The notes: generated from the letters alone by a model not told the origin. A DNA stretch of 40,914 nt from JBBDSH01 sp040905045 (GCA_040905045.1 JBBDSH010000042.1:1-40914); one strand, 5' to 3'; positions 1-9,208 are shown, counted from the stretch's first letter. Numbers and translations are program-made.

Positions 1-7
1 GGACGGT

Positions 8-466
8 TCAGAAAGGGATATCGTCGTCGACGAAGTCGCCCTCCGACTCCCGGGTAGCGGATTTCTCCCTGGGAGCGGACTTGGAAGCGGACGAGGCGCT
101 CTGGTTGTAATCCGAACCGCCGCTGCCACCGCGGCTGCCCAGCATCTGCATCTCATTGGCCACGATCTCGGTGGTGTAACGATCATTGCCCTCCTTGTCC
201 TGCCATTTACGGGTCTGCAGGCGGCCTTCCACGTACACTTGCGAGCCTTTTTTCAGGTATTCAGCGACAATCTCCGCCAGGCGACCGAAAAACACCACCC
301 GGTGCCATTCCGTCTTTTCCTGCTGTTCGCCGGATTCCTTGTCACGCCAGGCTTCCGTGGTTGCTATGTTGATGTTGGAGACGGCGGCGCCGCTGGCGGT
401 GTAGCGGACGTCCGGATCGGCGCCCAGATTCCCTATCAGTATGACTTTATTGATTCCTCTGGCCAT
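8..466 (-). CDS. ssb: Single-stranded DNA-binding protein SSB
   Basis: SSB coats single-stranded DNA during replication, recombination and repair and recruits partner enzymes through its C-terminal tip. The 152-residue product has the N-terminal OB fold at about residues 1-108, opening with the typical GINKVILIGNLG. A Gly/Ser-rich flexible linker follows at about 109-146, then the acidic tip DDDIPF, the conserved partner-binding peptide. The length is slightly shorter than E. coli SSB (178 aa) because the linker is short. The ATG start is preceded by a GGGAG ribosome site on the minus strand. The gene is divergent from uvrA across 102 bp, a common arrangement in gammaproteobacteria. I looked for a LexA box between them and found no full CTGT-N8-ACAG site. 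Confidence 0.97.
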   Translation of the reverse strand: MARGINKVILIGNLGADPDVRYTASGAAVSNINIATTEAWRDKESGEQQEKTEWHRVVFFGRLAEIVAEYLKKGSQVYVEGRLQTRKWQDKEGNDRYTTEIVANEMQMLGSRGGSGGSDYNQSASSASKSAPREKSATRESEGDFVDDDIPF

Positions 467-568
467 TGTTGCTCCCCTGTAACTTGCTGATCGTGAATTC
501 TCTTTTGCTAATGGTGCGGAAAAGATTTTATATTAGCAGTTTACTGTAGTTTCAGCGAAGAGAATTGC

Positions 569-3421
569 ATGGATTCCATAAGTGTCCGCGGTGCCCGCAC
601 CCATAATCTCAAGAATATTGATCTGGATATCCCCCGCGATCGGCTGGTGGTGATCACCGGCCTGTCCGGCTCGGGCAAGTCCTCCCTGGCCTTCGATACC
701 CTGTACGCGGACGGCCAGCGCCGTTACGTGGAGTCCCTGTCCGCCTATGCGCGGCAGTTCCTGTCCATGATGGAAAAGCCGGATGTGGACAGCATCGAGG
801 GCCTGTCGCCGGCCATATCCATCGAACAGAAGTCTACCTCCCACAATCCCCGTTCCACCGTGGGCACCACCACCGAGATCTACGATTATCTGCGGCTGTT
901 GTTCGCCCGTGTGGGCGAGCCGCGCTGCCCGGATCACGGTACGGTGCTGGAGGCCCAGACCGTCAGCCAGATGGCGGACATGATCCTGGCCCGGCCTGAG
1001 GGTGAGCGCCTCATGTTGCTGGCGCCGGTAATACAGGAACGCAAGGGCGAGCACGTGCAGTTGCTGGAACAATTGCGCGCCGAAGGTTTCGTGCGTGCCC
1101 GCATCAACGGCAGGGTAGTGGAACTGGACGATGCGCCGGAACTGGACCTGTACAAGAAACACAATATCGAGGTGGTGGTGGATCGCTTCAAGGTACGTTC
1201 CGATCTGGCCCTGCGGCTGGCGGAATCCCTGGAAACCACGCTGCGCCTGTCCGACGGCATTGCCGTGGTCGCCTCCCTGGATACCCCGGACAAGGACGAG
1301 CTGGTGTTTTCCTCGCGCTTCGCCTGCCCGCACTGCGGTTACAGTCTCAGTGAACTGCAGCCGCGCCTGTTTTCCTTCAACAATCCCATCGGCGCCTGCG
1401 CCCGTTGCGACGGTCTCGGCGTGATCCAGTTTTTCGATCCGCAGCTGGTGGTGCAGCATCCGGACCTGAGCCTGCCCGGCGGCGCCGTGCGCGGCTGGGA
1501 TCGGCGCAACGCCTATTATTTCTCCATGATCAAGTCCCTGGCGGCCCATTACGGTTTTGATGTGGATACGCCGTTCAGCAAACTGAAGAAAGCCGTCCAG
1601 GAAGTTCTGCTCTACGGTAGCGGCGACGAGGAAATCGAATTCCGCTATCTCGGCGGCAAGCGCGGCCACGTCAAACGCAGGCACCCTTTCGAGGGCATTA
1701 TTCCCAACATGCAGCGCCGCTATCGCGAGACCGATTCCATGATGCAGCGGGAGGAACTGGCCCGGTACCAGAACAGTCAGGCCTGTCCGGACTGCGGCGG
1801 CACGCGGCTGAACCGTTCGGCGCGCAATGTCTTCGTCGCCGATTATTCCCTGCCGGACATTACCGCCATGCCGGTGCTGCAGGCGCAGGAATTTTTCGAC
1901 AAGTTGAAACTGCCCGGCCAGCGCGGCGAGATCGCCGAGAAGATCCTGAAAGAGGTGAGGGAACGGCTGCAGTTCCTGGTCAATGTGGGACTGGATTACC
2001 TGACCCTGGCGCGCAGCGCCGAAACGCTTTCCGGTGGCGAGGCCCAGCGCATTCGCCTGGCCAGCCAGATCGGCGCGGGACTGGTGGGGGTCATGTATGT
2101 GCTGGATGAACCGTCCATCGGTCTGCACCAGCGCGACAACAACCGTTTGCTGGAAACACTGAAACGGCTGCGGGACATGGGCAATACCGTGATTGTGGTG
2201 GAGCACGACGAGGAGGCCATCTACGCCGCCGATCACGTCATCGACATGGGCCTGGGTGCCGGCGTCCACGGCGGGGAGGTGGTGGTGCAGGGCACGCCCG
2301 GGGAAGTGGCCGCGCATCCCGTTTCATTGACGGGTCAATACCTGTCCCATCGCTTGTGCATCGATATTCCTGCCCAGCGCACACCGTTCCAGCCGAAACG
2401 CCGGATCGAGCTCAAGGGCGCCGCCGGCAACAATCTGAAATCCATCACTCTGGAACTGCCCCTGGGACTGATGACCTGCGTCACCGGCGTGTCCGGCTCC
2501 GGCAAGTCCACCCTGGTGAATGACACCCTGTACAAGATCGCGGCGCGGGAACTGAACGGCACCAATACCACGCCGGCGCCTTATAAATCCGTCAAGGGAC
2601 TGAATCAACTGGACAAGGTGGTGGACATCGACCAGAGTCCCATCGGCCGCACACCGCGTTCCAATCCGGCTACCTATACCGGCCTGTTTACACCCATTCG
2701 TGAATTATTCGCCGCTACCCAGGAAGCCCGTTCGCGCGGCTACAAACCGGGCCGTTTCAGTTTCAATGTCAAGGGCGGCCGCTGCGAGGCCTGTCAGGGC
2801 GATGGGCTTATCAAGGTGGAAATGCACTTCCTGCCGGATATCTACGTGGTCTGTGATGTGTGCAAGGGGCGGCGCTATAATCGCGAAACCCTGGATATCA
2901 CCTACAAGGGTAAGAATATTTATGAAGCCCTGGAAATGACGGTGGAAGAGGCCAGGGAATTCTTCGACGCCGTCCCGGCTATTGCACGCAAGCTGCAGAC
3001 CCTCATGGATGTGGGGCTGTCCTATATCCGCCTGGGCCAGAACGCCACCACCCTGTCCGGCGGCGAGGCACAGAGGGTAAAATTGTCACGGGAACTGTCC
3101 AAGCGCGATACCGGACAGACCCTGTACATCCTGGACGAACCTACCACCGGCCTGCATTTCCACGACATCAAGCAGTTATTGCATGTGCTGCACCGCCTGC
3201 GTGATCACGGCAATACCGTCGTCGTCATCGAGCACAATCTGGACGTCATCAAGACGGCGGACTGGATCGTCGACCTGGGGCCGGAAGGCGGCGACAAGGG
3301 CGGTGAAGTGATTGCCACGGGAACGCCGGAAGAAGTGACCCGGATAAAGCGATCCTATACGGGACAGTACCTCAAACCGGTGCTGGACAAGGCCCGGGCA
3401 CCTCTCGCCAAGACAGGCTAA
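569..3421 (+). CDS. uvrA: Excinuclease ABC subunit A
   Basis: UvrA is the damage-recognition ATPase of nucleotide excision repair; as a dimer it loads UvrB on lesions. The 950-residue product has the tandem ABC layout of the family. The first Walker A (GLSGSGKSS) is at about 31-39 and the second (GVSGSGKST) at about 640-648. ABC signatures LSGGEAQR lie near 486 and 828. Cys pairs of zinc modules include CPHC near 252 with CARC near 279, and CEAC near 737 with CDVC near 763. The length matches the family (about 940 aa), so the gene is complete. It is monocistronic and is followed by a REP-type palindrome. An AT-rich TATATT around 529-534 is the only promoter-like element noticed upstream. Confidence 0.98.
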   Translation: MDSISVRGARTHNLKNIDLDIPRDRLVVITGLSGSGKSSLAFDTLYADGQRRYVESLSAYARQFLSMMEKPDVDSIEGLSPAISIEQKSTSHNPRSTVGTTTEIYDYLRLLFARVGEPRCPDHGTVLEAQTVSQMADMILARPEGERLMLLAPVIQERKGEHVQLLEQLRAEGFVRARINGRVVELDDAPELDLYKKHNIEVVVDRFKVRSDLALRLAESLETTLRLSDGIAVVASLDTPDKDELVFSSRFACPHCGYSLSELQPRLFSFNNPIGACARCDGLGVIQFFDPQLVVQHPDLSLPGGAVRGWDRRNAYYFSMIKSLAAHYGFDVDTPFSKLKKAVQEVLLYGSGDEEIEFRYLGGKRGHVKRRHPFEGIIPNMQRRYRETDSMMQREELARYQNSQACPDCGGTRLNRSARNVFVADYSLPDITAMPVLQAQEFFDKLKLPGQRGEIAEKILKEVRERLQFLVNVGLDYLTLARSAETLSGGEAQRIRLASQIGAGLVGVMYVLDEPSIGLHQRDNNRLLETLKRLRDMGNTVIVVEHDEEAIYAADHVIDMGLGAGVHGGEVVVQGTPGEVAAHPVSLTGQYLSHRLCIDIPAQRTPFQPKRRIELKGAAGNNLKSITLELPLGLMTCVTGVSGSGKSTLVNDTLYKIAARELNGTNTTPAPYKSVKGLNQLDKVVDIDQSPIGRTPRSNPATYTGLFTPIRELFAATQEARSRGYKPGRFSFNVKGGRCEACQGDGLIKVEMHFLPDIYVVCDVCKGRRYNRETLDITYKGKNIYEALEMTVEEAREFFDAVPAIARKLQTLMDVGLSYIRLGQNATTLSGGEAQRVKLSRELSKRDTGQTLYILDEPTTGLHFHDIKQLLHVLHRLRDHGNTVVVIEHNLDVIKTADWIVDLGPEGGDKGGEVIATGTPEEVTRIKRSYTGQYLKPVLDKARAPLAKTG

Positions 3422-3425
3422 AGGC

Positions 3426-3540
3426 AGTCACAAGTAACAAGCGACTAGCAATAAGTTATAACGAAGGCTGTAGGAGGCGCGCCCTCGCGCCGAATTCCTT
3501 TAGGATGTCTTGTAGCCAGTTGCTTGTAGTTTGTCGCTGT
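3426..3540. repeat. REP-like palindrome inside an imperfect inverted repeat, 3' of uvrA
   Basis: At 3466-3495 the sequence reads as a REP-type unit: a TGTAGGAG head, then GGCGCG-ccct-CGCGCC as a hairpin, then GAAT. Outside it, the heptad-like stretch at 3426-3449 (containing ACAAGTAACAAGCGAC) is imperfectly complementary to 3513-3540 (about 15 of 20 bases), so the REP unit sits in the loop of a larger stem. Two related REP units lie at 11456-11486 and 11513-11542. The position between the 3' ends of uvrA and a minus-strand gene suits a transcript end or mRNA-stabilising role, but that is inference. Confidence 0.7.
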
Positions 3541-3569
3541 ATCGGGGACTTGCCCGGAGTCGGTGACGG

Positions 3570-4214
3570 TTAGTTGAGCTGTTTCCCCAATCCCTGGCAG
3601 AAGACGACAATGACGGGGTACTGCAGGAACAGCACCAGCGAGCGCGATACGAGTTCCCCGGCATGTGTTACGTTGAAGCACCGATCCAGCCATCCGCCCA
3701 GTGATTTCGCCAGCGCCGTCGCCAGCCAGTGAGTGATCATCGCCAGTATCAGTACCATAAACACAGTATTCCAGCCTGGCCAGTAACGTACCGGTTCCAC
3801 CCCCGCCGCATCCGCCAGCCAGGAAAACAGCAGCAACGAGGCGGCGATGCCCTGCAGCGGCAGCACCAGTTCCGTCCATTCGCCAATGACCGGTGTGAGT
3901 GGCAAAATCAGGGTGACGATGAATATCAGGTTGAAGAGGTAATTCAACCGCATACCGTCCCGGGCAAATAATTCGATGAGTGGCGGCGCGTCGGTAAGGC
4001 CGAACAGAATCGGGTAGGCGATAAGTATAAAGGCCAGCATCAGGGCGGTGCGCAGCAGCGGCATGCCGATGTGTTCCCATTTCCAGAACAGGATACTGTT
4101 CTCCAATAAGGCATGAATCCGATGGAAAAAAACGATGCCGATGAGAGACAGGCCGGCATATATCATAGCGGCTGTCAGCATCTGTGGATGCACTACGATC
4201 TCGATTATGGACAT
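3570..4214 (-). CDS. Unknown integral membrane protein
   Basis: The product (214 aa from the ATG at 4214) is dominated by hydrophobic segments. About six or seven membrane helices are visible, for example around residues 12-32, 48-70, 92-110, 118-136, 148-168 and 188-206. I do not recognise a family and see no catalytic motif. An upstream in-frame TTG at 4283 would add 23 residues, but that extension is not hydrophobic in the pattern of the rest, so I prefer the ATG, although its ribosome site is weak. The gene is divergent from pgi across 80 bp, convergent with uvrA, and appears to stand alone. Function is unassigned; a small permease-like or bilayer-stress protein are both possible. Confidence 0.7.
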   Translation of the reverse strand: MSIIEIVVHPQMLTAAMIYAGLSLIGIVFFHRIHALLENSILFWKWEHIGMPLLRTALMLAFILIAYPILFGLTDAPPLIELFARDGMRLNYLFNLIFIVTLILPLTPVIGEWTELVLPLQGIAASLLLFSWLADAAGVEPVRYWPGWNTVFMVLILAMITHWLATALAKSLGGWLDRCFNVTHAGELVSRSLVLFLQYPVIVVFCQGLGKQLN

Positions 4215-4294
4215 AGGTCGTGCCTTTGCTGATTGGAAACAGACTGGACTGACAGTATCATGAAAAATGTAACCAACAGGCAAGCGGGGAACTG

Positions 4295-5932
4295 ATGGCC
4301 ACGATTTTTCAACCCACCGACGCAGATGTATGGAAGCGATTGTCGGATCATTATCGGGATATACAGGATGTGCGTCTGCAGGATCTGTTCGCGGACGATC
4401 CGGATCGTTTCGAAACCATGCATTGTGAGGGTGCCGGGCTGATCCTGGACTATTCCAGGAGTCACGTTACCGCTGACACACTGGATCTGCTGGTACAGGC
4501 GGCAGAAGAATTGCAGCTTCCGGAACGGGTGGCGCAATTGATGTCCGGCGCGGAGGTCAATACAACGGAACACCGGCCGGCATTGCACACGGCCCTGCGG
4601 GATTTCAGCGGCGGCGCGCCGTATAAGGATGAGATATGGGAAATACTGGTCCGCATGGATGCTTTTGTACACAAAGTTCATTCCGGTGTCTGGCGCGGCG
4701 CCACCGGCAAGCCCATCACCGACGTGGTCAACATCGGCATCGGCGGTTCCGACCTGGGGCCGCGCATGGTCACCGATGCCCTCTACGACCACTGGTCCGG
4801 CAAGCTGCGCTGTCATTTTGTTGCCAATATCGACCGGGCGGAACTGGAACGAACCCTGGCGGATTTGTCGCCGGAGTCGACGCTGTTTATTGTCGCTTCC
4901 AAATCCTTTACCACCCTGGAAACCCTGCGCAACGCCGAGACTGCCAAGGTGTGGATGAGCGGCGTCGTTCGTGACGAGACGGATCTGGCCCGGCATTTTG
5001 TCGCCGTCACCGCGAATATGGACCGTGCCGCTGCCTTCGGCATAGACAAGGAGCACATTTTCCCTATGTGGGACTGGGTCGGCGGCCGCTATTCCCTCTG
5101 GTCCGCCATCGGCCTGCCCATCGCCCTGGCCGTGGGCATGGAACAGTTTAATGAACTGCGTCGGGGTGCGTATGACATGGATGAGCATTTTCGTACGGCG
5201 CCTCTGAAAAACAATTTGCCCCTGCTGCTGGGACTGATCGGAATCTGGTATACCAATTACCGGCAGGCATCGACGCATGCTGTGCTTCCGTACGCGGAAC
5301 GCTTGCGGCTGTTTCCGGATTTCCTGCAGCAATTGACCATGGAAAGCAACGGCAAGTCGGTCAGGCTGGATAATACTGCTGTTGATTATGTGACCAGTCC
5401 CGTGGTCTGGGGATCGGTGGAAAGCAACGGCCAGCATTCCTTTCACCAGTTGCTGCATCAGGGAACGCACGAGGTTCCGGTGGACTTCATCGCCACCCTG
5501 CAGGGCGGCATGGAAGACGAACACCATCCCTGGCTGCTGGCCAACTGCCTGGCCCAGGCCCGCGCTCTGATGACGGGCAAATCGTATGAAACTGCGAAAC
5601 AGGAACTGCTCGATGACGGCTTGCCGGAGGAAGAGACGGAAGCTCTGGCAATGCACAGGCAGATGCCCGGTAACCGGCCCTGCAATATCATCCTTCTGGA
5701 AAAACTGACCCCGCAATCATTGGGTGCATTGATCGCGTTATACGAACACAGAACATTCGTGCAAAGCGTTTTCTGGCAGATCAATGCCTTCGATCAATGG
5801 GGCGTGGAACTGGGCAAGGCCATGAGCAAGCAGATTTATGGGCAACTCATCGGGGAAAATACGGATAAAACCATGGATGCCTCAACCCGTGGCCTGATTG
5901 AATTGTATATAAAACATCGTAACCAGGGATAA
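4295..5932 (+). CDS. pgi: Glucose-6-phosphate isomerase
   Basis: This enzyme interconverts glucose 6-phosphate and fructose 6-phosphate in the cytoplasm, serving glycolysis and gluconeogenesis. The 545-residue length is the usual bacterial one (E. coli 549). The family signature GGRYS is near residue 263. The catalytic Glu lies in MESNGKSV near 349, the ring-opening His in QGTHEVP near 390, and the C-terminal Lys-containing segment GKAMSKQI near 505-512. It opens MATIFQPT, with the ATG at 4295 preceded by GGGGAACTG as ribosome site. It stands alone between two unknown membrane-protein genes. With pckG 1.3 kb downstream it would support gluconeogenic carbon flow, although no shared transcript is evident. 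Confidence 0.98.
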   Translation: MATIFQPTDADVWKRLSDHYRDIQDVRLQDLFADDPDRFETMHCEGAGLILDYSRSHVTADTLDLLVQAAEELQLPERVAQLMSGAEVNTTEHRPALHTALRDFSGGAPYKDEIWEILVRMDAFVHKVHSGVWRGATGKPITDVVNIGIGGSDLGPRMVTDALYDHWSGKLRCHFVANIDRAELERTLADLSPESTLFIVASKSFTTLETLRNAETAKVWMSGVVRDETDLARHFVAVTANMDRAAAFGIDKEHIFPMWDWVGGRYSLWSAIGLPIALAVGMEQFNELRRGAYDMDEHFRTAPLKNNLPLLLGLIGIWYTNYRQASTHAVLPYAERLRLFPDFLQQLTMESNGKSVRLDNTAVDYVTSPVVWGSVESNGQHSFHQLLHQGTHEVPVDFIATLQGGMEDEHHPWLLANCLAQARALMTGKSYETAKQELLDDGLPEEETEALAMHRQMPGNRPCNIILLEKLTPQSLGALIALYEHRTFVQSVFWQINAFDQWGVELGKAMSKQIYGQLIGENTDKTMDASTRGLIELYIKHRNQG

Positions 5933-5972
5933 CACACGGCAGCTACAGCAATGCCGTTGCATAAATCAGTTT

Positions 5973-6377
5973 TCAGACACGGCATTTCCACAATGCGTAA
6001 AGCTGAAGATCGAGGAATGTAAGAACAATCAGGGCGACAGCGCATACAGCGTAAACACCGGCAAGAGTGAATAACCCCGGGACGCCGACAGCCAGGCCCA
6101 CAGTAATGACAACCCAGCCCAGATCGAGCCCGGAAATCAGGAGAGCCTCCCACTGGTGTACGCTTTTCCGGCGGCCCAGCCAGAGCAGCCGGGCGCCGAA
6201 CAGAATGAGCATCGTGCCGATTCCTGTCAGCCAGATCGGTTGTGAAAGTCCTGTCCACGCCGCCAAGGGTTGTGCTTGGAGCACGAAGATCAGTCCGGAA
6301 ACAGCGGAAAAAGCGCCGTTTGCCGTGAGCGTATAAAATAGCAGGCGGGATTGTTGTGCGGTAATAATTCGGGTCAT
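5973..6377 (-). CDS. Small four-helix membrane protein, unknown
   Basis: The 134-residue product has four hydrophobic helices, roughly residues 12-33, 45-65, 78-98 and 102-125. A positively charged loop (LGRRKS) lies between helices two and three. I do not recognise a family; it resembles many short conserved membrane proteins of proteobacteria. The ATG at 6377 has a strong GGAGG about 7 nt upstream. It is divergent from an HxlR-type regulator, and an 18-bp perfect palindrome lies in the 61-bp shared promoter region. It is therefore the likely regulatory target of that neighbour. Convergent with pgi, with 40 bp between the ends. Confidence 0.75.
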   Translation of the reverse strand: MTRIITAQQSRLLFYTLTANGAFSAVSGLIFVLQAQPLAAWTGLSQPIWLTGIGTMLILFGARLLWLGRRKSVHQWEALLISGLDLGWVVITVGLAVGVPGLFTLAGVYAVCAVALIVLTFLDLQLYALWKCRV

Positions 6378-6405
6378 CGGGATGCCTCCAAATAACTTGA
6401 AAAAG

Positions 6406-6423
6406 ATATAGTAGATACTATAT
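6406..6423. promoter_or_regulatory. 18-bp perfect palindrome, candidate operator
   Basis: The sequence ATATAGTA-GA-TACTATAT is a perfect 8-2-8 inverted repeat in the divergent region between the small membrane protein gene and the HxlR-type regulator. It ends 15 bp before the regulator's ATG, in an AT-rich stretch that could serve as the -10 region in both directions. A dimeric winged-helix repressor with an operator overlapping its own promoter is the expected layout for this family. Assignment to the adjacent regulator is inference from position. Confidence 0.65.
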
Positions 6424-6438
6424 TATATTAAAGTCAAT

Positions 6439-7065
6439 ATGCAACGCTCCTATCAACAGAATTGCGCCCTTGCCCACGCCCTGGATCAGGTCGGTGAACG
6501 CTGGACCCTGCTGATAGTCCGGGAGCTCCTGGTCTCGCCCCGGCGTTATTCGGAGTTGCTGGAAAATCTTGCCGGTATCGGAACCAATCTTCTGGCGAGC
6601 CGGTTGCGAACTCTGGAGGCGCAGGGGATTATCGGGAAAAGCGGTCATCTCTACAGCCTGACCGAATTCGGCAGGCGGCTGGAACCCGTGGTGCATGAAC
6701 TTGTACGATTCGGTCTCGCGCTGGGTATTGATGATGATGCGGAGAATCTGACCCGTCCGGAATGGGATATCGTTGCCCTGCGGGCCTTGTATCGATCCGA
6801 CGTAGCCGCCGGTCTGGAAGGCCGTTATGTCCTGGAACTGAACGGCTTTCCGTTCTGCATCGAGAAAGTCGGAGACGATGTGAATATACATAATGCCGAC
6901 ATTGATAATCCAAGGATCAGGGTCAGTCTTTCCAAGGCCATTGCCAGAAAGCTGGCTAATGAAGAAATCAGCTACAATAATGCCGTCCGACGCAAAAGTA
7001 TCCGGGTAAGCGGTTCTGAAAGGGAGGCAAAGAAACTGTTACGCAGTTTCAGTATCGTGCCCTGA
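6439..7065 (+). CDS. HxlR-family winged-helix transcriptional regulator
   Basis: The N-terminal part, about residues 8-100, is a typical HxlR domain: CALAHALDQVGERWTLLI, the ELL..PRRYSEL helix, NLLASRLRTLEAQGII as recognition helix, and a wing ending in a LTEFGRRLEPV segment. HxlR regulators respond to redox or small-molecule signals and bind DNA as dimers. Residues about 110-208 form an extra C-terminal domain, longer than minimal HxlR proteins (110-150 aa), of a kind seen in some larger members and possibly ligand-binding. The ATG at 6439 has no ribosome site, and the upstream palindrome leaves only about 15 bp, suggesting a leaderless or very short-leader mRNA. The likely targets are itself and the divergent membrane gene. 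Confidence 0.88.
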   Translation: MQRSYQQNCALAHALDQVGERWTLLIVRELLVSPRRYSELLENLAGIGTNLLASRLRTLEAQGIIGKSGHLYSLTEFGRRLEPVVHELVRFGLALGIDDDAENLTRPEWDIVALRALYRSDVAAGLEGRYVLELNGFPFCIEKVGDDVNIHNADIDNPRIRVSLSKAIARKLANEEISYNNAVRRKSIRVSGSEREAKKLLRSFSIVP

Positions 7066-7102
7066 CACAGGCTCCATTGTTTGAAATCATGGAACAGGGC
7101 GG

Positions 7103-7130
7103 CAAAGAGCCCGCACTCGGTGGGCTTTGT
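7103..7130 (+). terminator. Weak hairpin after the HxlR regulator gene
   Basis: CAAAGAGCCC (7103-7112) pairs with GGGCTTTG (7122-7129) with a two-base bulge, followed by only a short T-rich stretch. It lies 38 bp past the regulator stop codon, so it may end that transcript. The stem is modest and the U-run poor, so the call is tentative. Confidence 0.35.
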
Positions 7131-7179
7131 TTGCAAAGGAGGAACATCGGCGTAGTCAGGCTGAGTGGCAAAGAGAGCC

Positions 7180-7216
7180 TTACACTCCTCACCCCTCATG
7201 CCTTGCTCCTCACTCC
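7180..7216. repeat. CTCACCCCTCA-type repeat at the 3' end of pckG
   Basis: This short C/T-rich stretch contains CTCCTCACCCCTCATG and TTGCTCCTCACTCC. Its reverse complement at 7197-7216 matches 18 of 20 bases of 20330-20349, which lies in a related repeat just past the 3' end of apaH. In both cases it lies directly downstream of the stop codon of a minus-strand gene. It is part of a dispersed repeat rather than a gene. Confidence 0.55.
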
Positions 7217-7218
7217 AA

Positions 7219-9024
7219 TCAGGCAGCGGCCTGTTTCGCTTTTTGCAGCCGCTGTTTCAGCTGTTCCACTTCCTCGCGCAGTTCCTTCGGCAGATGATCG
7301 CCGAACCTGGCGTAATACTCTTCAATCAGCGGGATTTCCTGCAACCAGCCGTCAATGTCCACGCGCAGCAGTTCGGCCATGGTGTTTTCATCCACGTCCA
7401 CGTCATCGAACTCCAGGGCGTCGATCTCCGGCAGGTTGCCGATGGGCGTCTCCACCGCTTCGGCTTCGCCCTCACAGCGCTCGAAGATCCATTTCAGGAC
7501 GCGGCTGTTCTCGCCGAAGCCGGGCCACATCATGTTGCCGTCGTCGTCCTTGCGGAACCAGTTGACGTAGAAGATCTTCGGCAGTTGCGCGCCGTCGCGT
7601 TTGCCGATACTGAGCCAGTGATTCCAGTAGTCGGCCATGTTGTAGCCGCAGAAGGGCAGCATGGCCATGGGATCGCGGCGCATCTCGCCGATCCTGCCGG
7701 CGGCGGCGGCGGTTTTTTCCGAGGCGACGATGGAGCCGAAGAACGTGCCCTGGGTCCAGTCGCGCGCCTCGTTCACCAGCGGCACCACCGTGGCGCGGCG
7801 GCCGCCGAAGAGAATGGCGCTGATGGGTACGCCCTGAGGATCGTCCCACTCGGAAGCGATAACCGGGCACTGATGCGCCGGCGCGGTAAAGCGGGCATTG
7901 GGATGGGCGGCCGGCGTATCCGACTCCGGCGTCCAGTCGTTGCCCTTCCAGTCAATCAAATGCTTCGGCGGATCTTCCGTCATGCCTTCCCACCAGACGT
8001 CGCCGTCGTCGGTCTCGGCCACATTGGTGAAGATGCAGTTTTCCGTGAGGGCATGCATGGCGTTGGGATTGGAGTCCATGCCGGTGCCGGGGGCGACGCC
8101 GAAGAAACCGGCCTCGGGATTGATGGCGTGGAGCCGGCCATCGTCGCCGAACTTCATCCAGCAGATATCGTCGCCGATGGTTTCCACCTTCCAGCCGGGG
8201 ATGGTGGGCGTCAGCATTGCCAGGTTTGTTTTGCCGCAGGCGCTGGGGAAAGCGCCGGCAATGTAGCGCACCCTGCCTTCCGGGCTGGTGAGTTTCAGGA
8301 TCAGCATGTGTTCGGCCAGCCAGCCTTCGTCCCGGGCCATGGCCGAGGCGATGCGCAGGGCGAAGCACTTCTTGCCCAGCAGGGCGTTGCCGCCGTAGCC
8401 GGAACCGAAGGACCAGATCTCGCGGGTCTCAGGGAAATGCACGATATAGAGATTGGCCGGGTTACAGGGCCAGGCCACGTCTTTATCGCCGTCTGCCAGC
8501 GGCACGCCCACGGAATGCACGCAGGGCACGAATTCGCCGTTCTCGCCCAGTTGTTCCAGCACTTTGTTACCCACCCGGGTCATGATGTGCATGCTGGTGA
8601 CCACATAGGGGGAGTCGGTCACCTGCACGCCGATGTGGGCGATGGGCGATCCGATGGGGCCCATACTGAAGGGGATCACATACATGGTGCGGCCACGCAT
8701 GCAGCCTTGATACAGATTGTTCAGGGTTTCCCGCATCTCGCGCGGTTCTTTCCAGTTGTTGGTGGGGCCGGCGTCTTCTTCCTTTTCGGAACAGATGAAG
8801 GTGCGGTTTTCCACGCGGGCCACGTCGGCGGGATCGGATCGTACAAGATAGCTGTTGGGGCGTTTGGCTTCGTTGAGCTTTTTTGCCGTGCCGGAGGCGA
8901 TCAGCTTCTCCCACATGGCTTCCCATTCCCCGGGACTGCCGTCGCAGATGACCACGTCATCGGGCCGGCAGAGGGTGCGCATGGACTCCACCCAGTCGCG
9001 CAAACGCTTATTGCTTTCCAACAT
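7219..9024 (-). CDS. pckG: Phosphoenolpyruvate carboxykinase (GTP)
   Basis: This enzyme converts oxaloacetate and GTP to phosphoenolpyruvate, GDP and CO2, the entry step of gluconeogenesis. At 601 residues it has the GTP-type length rather than the roughly 540 aa of the ATP form. The P-loop FPSACGKTN lies near residues 258-267 and carries the active-site Cys of the GTP family. Other family segments include YVIPFSMGPIGSP, GSGYGGNALLGKK and the guanine-site region FGGRRATVVPLV. The ATG at 9024 has GAGG about 10 nt upstream. The gene is monocistronic. The long open frame on the opposite strand (628 codons) is a composition shadow. Confidence 0.98.
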   Translation of the reverse strand: MLESNKRLRDWVESMRTLCRPDDVVICDGSPGEWEAMWEKLIASGTAKKLNEAKRPNSYLVRSDPADVARVENRTFICSEKEEDAGPTNNWKEPREMRETLNNLYQGCMRGRTMYVIPFSMGPIGSPIAHIGVQVTDSPYVVTSMHIMTRVGNKVLEQLGENGEFVPCVHSVGVPLADGDKDVAWPCNPANLYIVHFPETREIWSFGSGYGGNALLGKKCFALRIASAMARDEGWLAEHMLILKLTSPEGRVRYIAGAFPSACGKTNLAMLTPTIPGWKVETIGDDICWMKFGDDGRLHAINPEAGFFGVAPGTGMDSNPNAMHALTENCIFTNVAETDDGDVWWEGMTEDPPKHLIDWKGNDWTPESDTPAAHPNARFTAPAHQCPVIASEWDDPQGVPISAILFGGRRATVVPLVNEARDWTQGTFFGSIVASEKTAAAAGRIGEMRRDPMAMLPFCGYNMADYWNHWLSIGKRDGAQLPKIFYVNWFRKDDDGNMMWPGFGENSRVLKWIFERCEGEAEAVETPIGNLPEIDALEFDDVDVDENTMAELLRVDIDGWLQEIPLIEEYYARFGDHLPKELREEVEQLKQRLQKAKQAAA

Positions 9025-9208
9025 GTCTTGGCCTCATTAATTGATTGTTAAAGCGATGGTCGGCCCGCCTGGAGCCGATCCTGAAAGATGCGGCGGGAAG
9101 GGTGCCTGTCCTGATATGGATATACGTATTGCCCGCTTCACTCGTCACACACGTAAAAATTCCTGATTTTTCCTGTAATTCCGGAATTTAGGAAGGCTTG
9201 GTATTATG

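Noticed and set aside
467..568. LexA box between ssb and uvrA
   Set aside because: Only a CTGT half-site is present near 543; no partner ACAG at the required 8-bp distance.
533..2317. 594-codon minus-strand open frame opposite uvrA
   Set aside because: Antisense shadow of uvrA with Gln/His/Gly-rich composition and no recognisable domain.
7165..9051. 628-codon plus-strand open frame opposite pckG
   Set aside because: It is longer than pckG but is the mirror of a GC-rich coding region; its His/Ala/Gly/Val-rich translation matches no family I know, while pckG is unambiguous.
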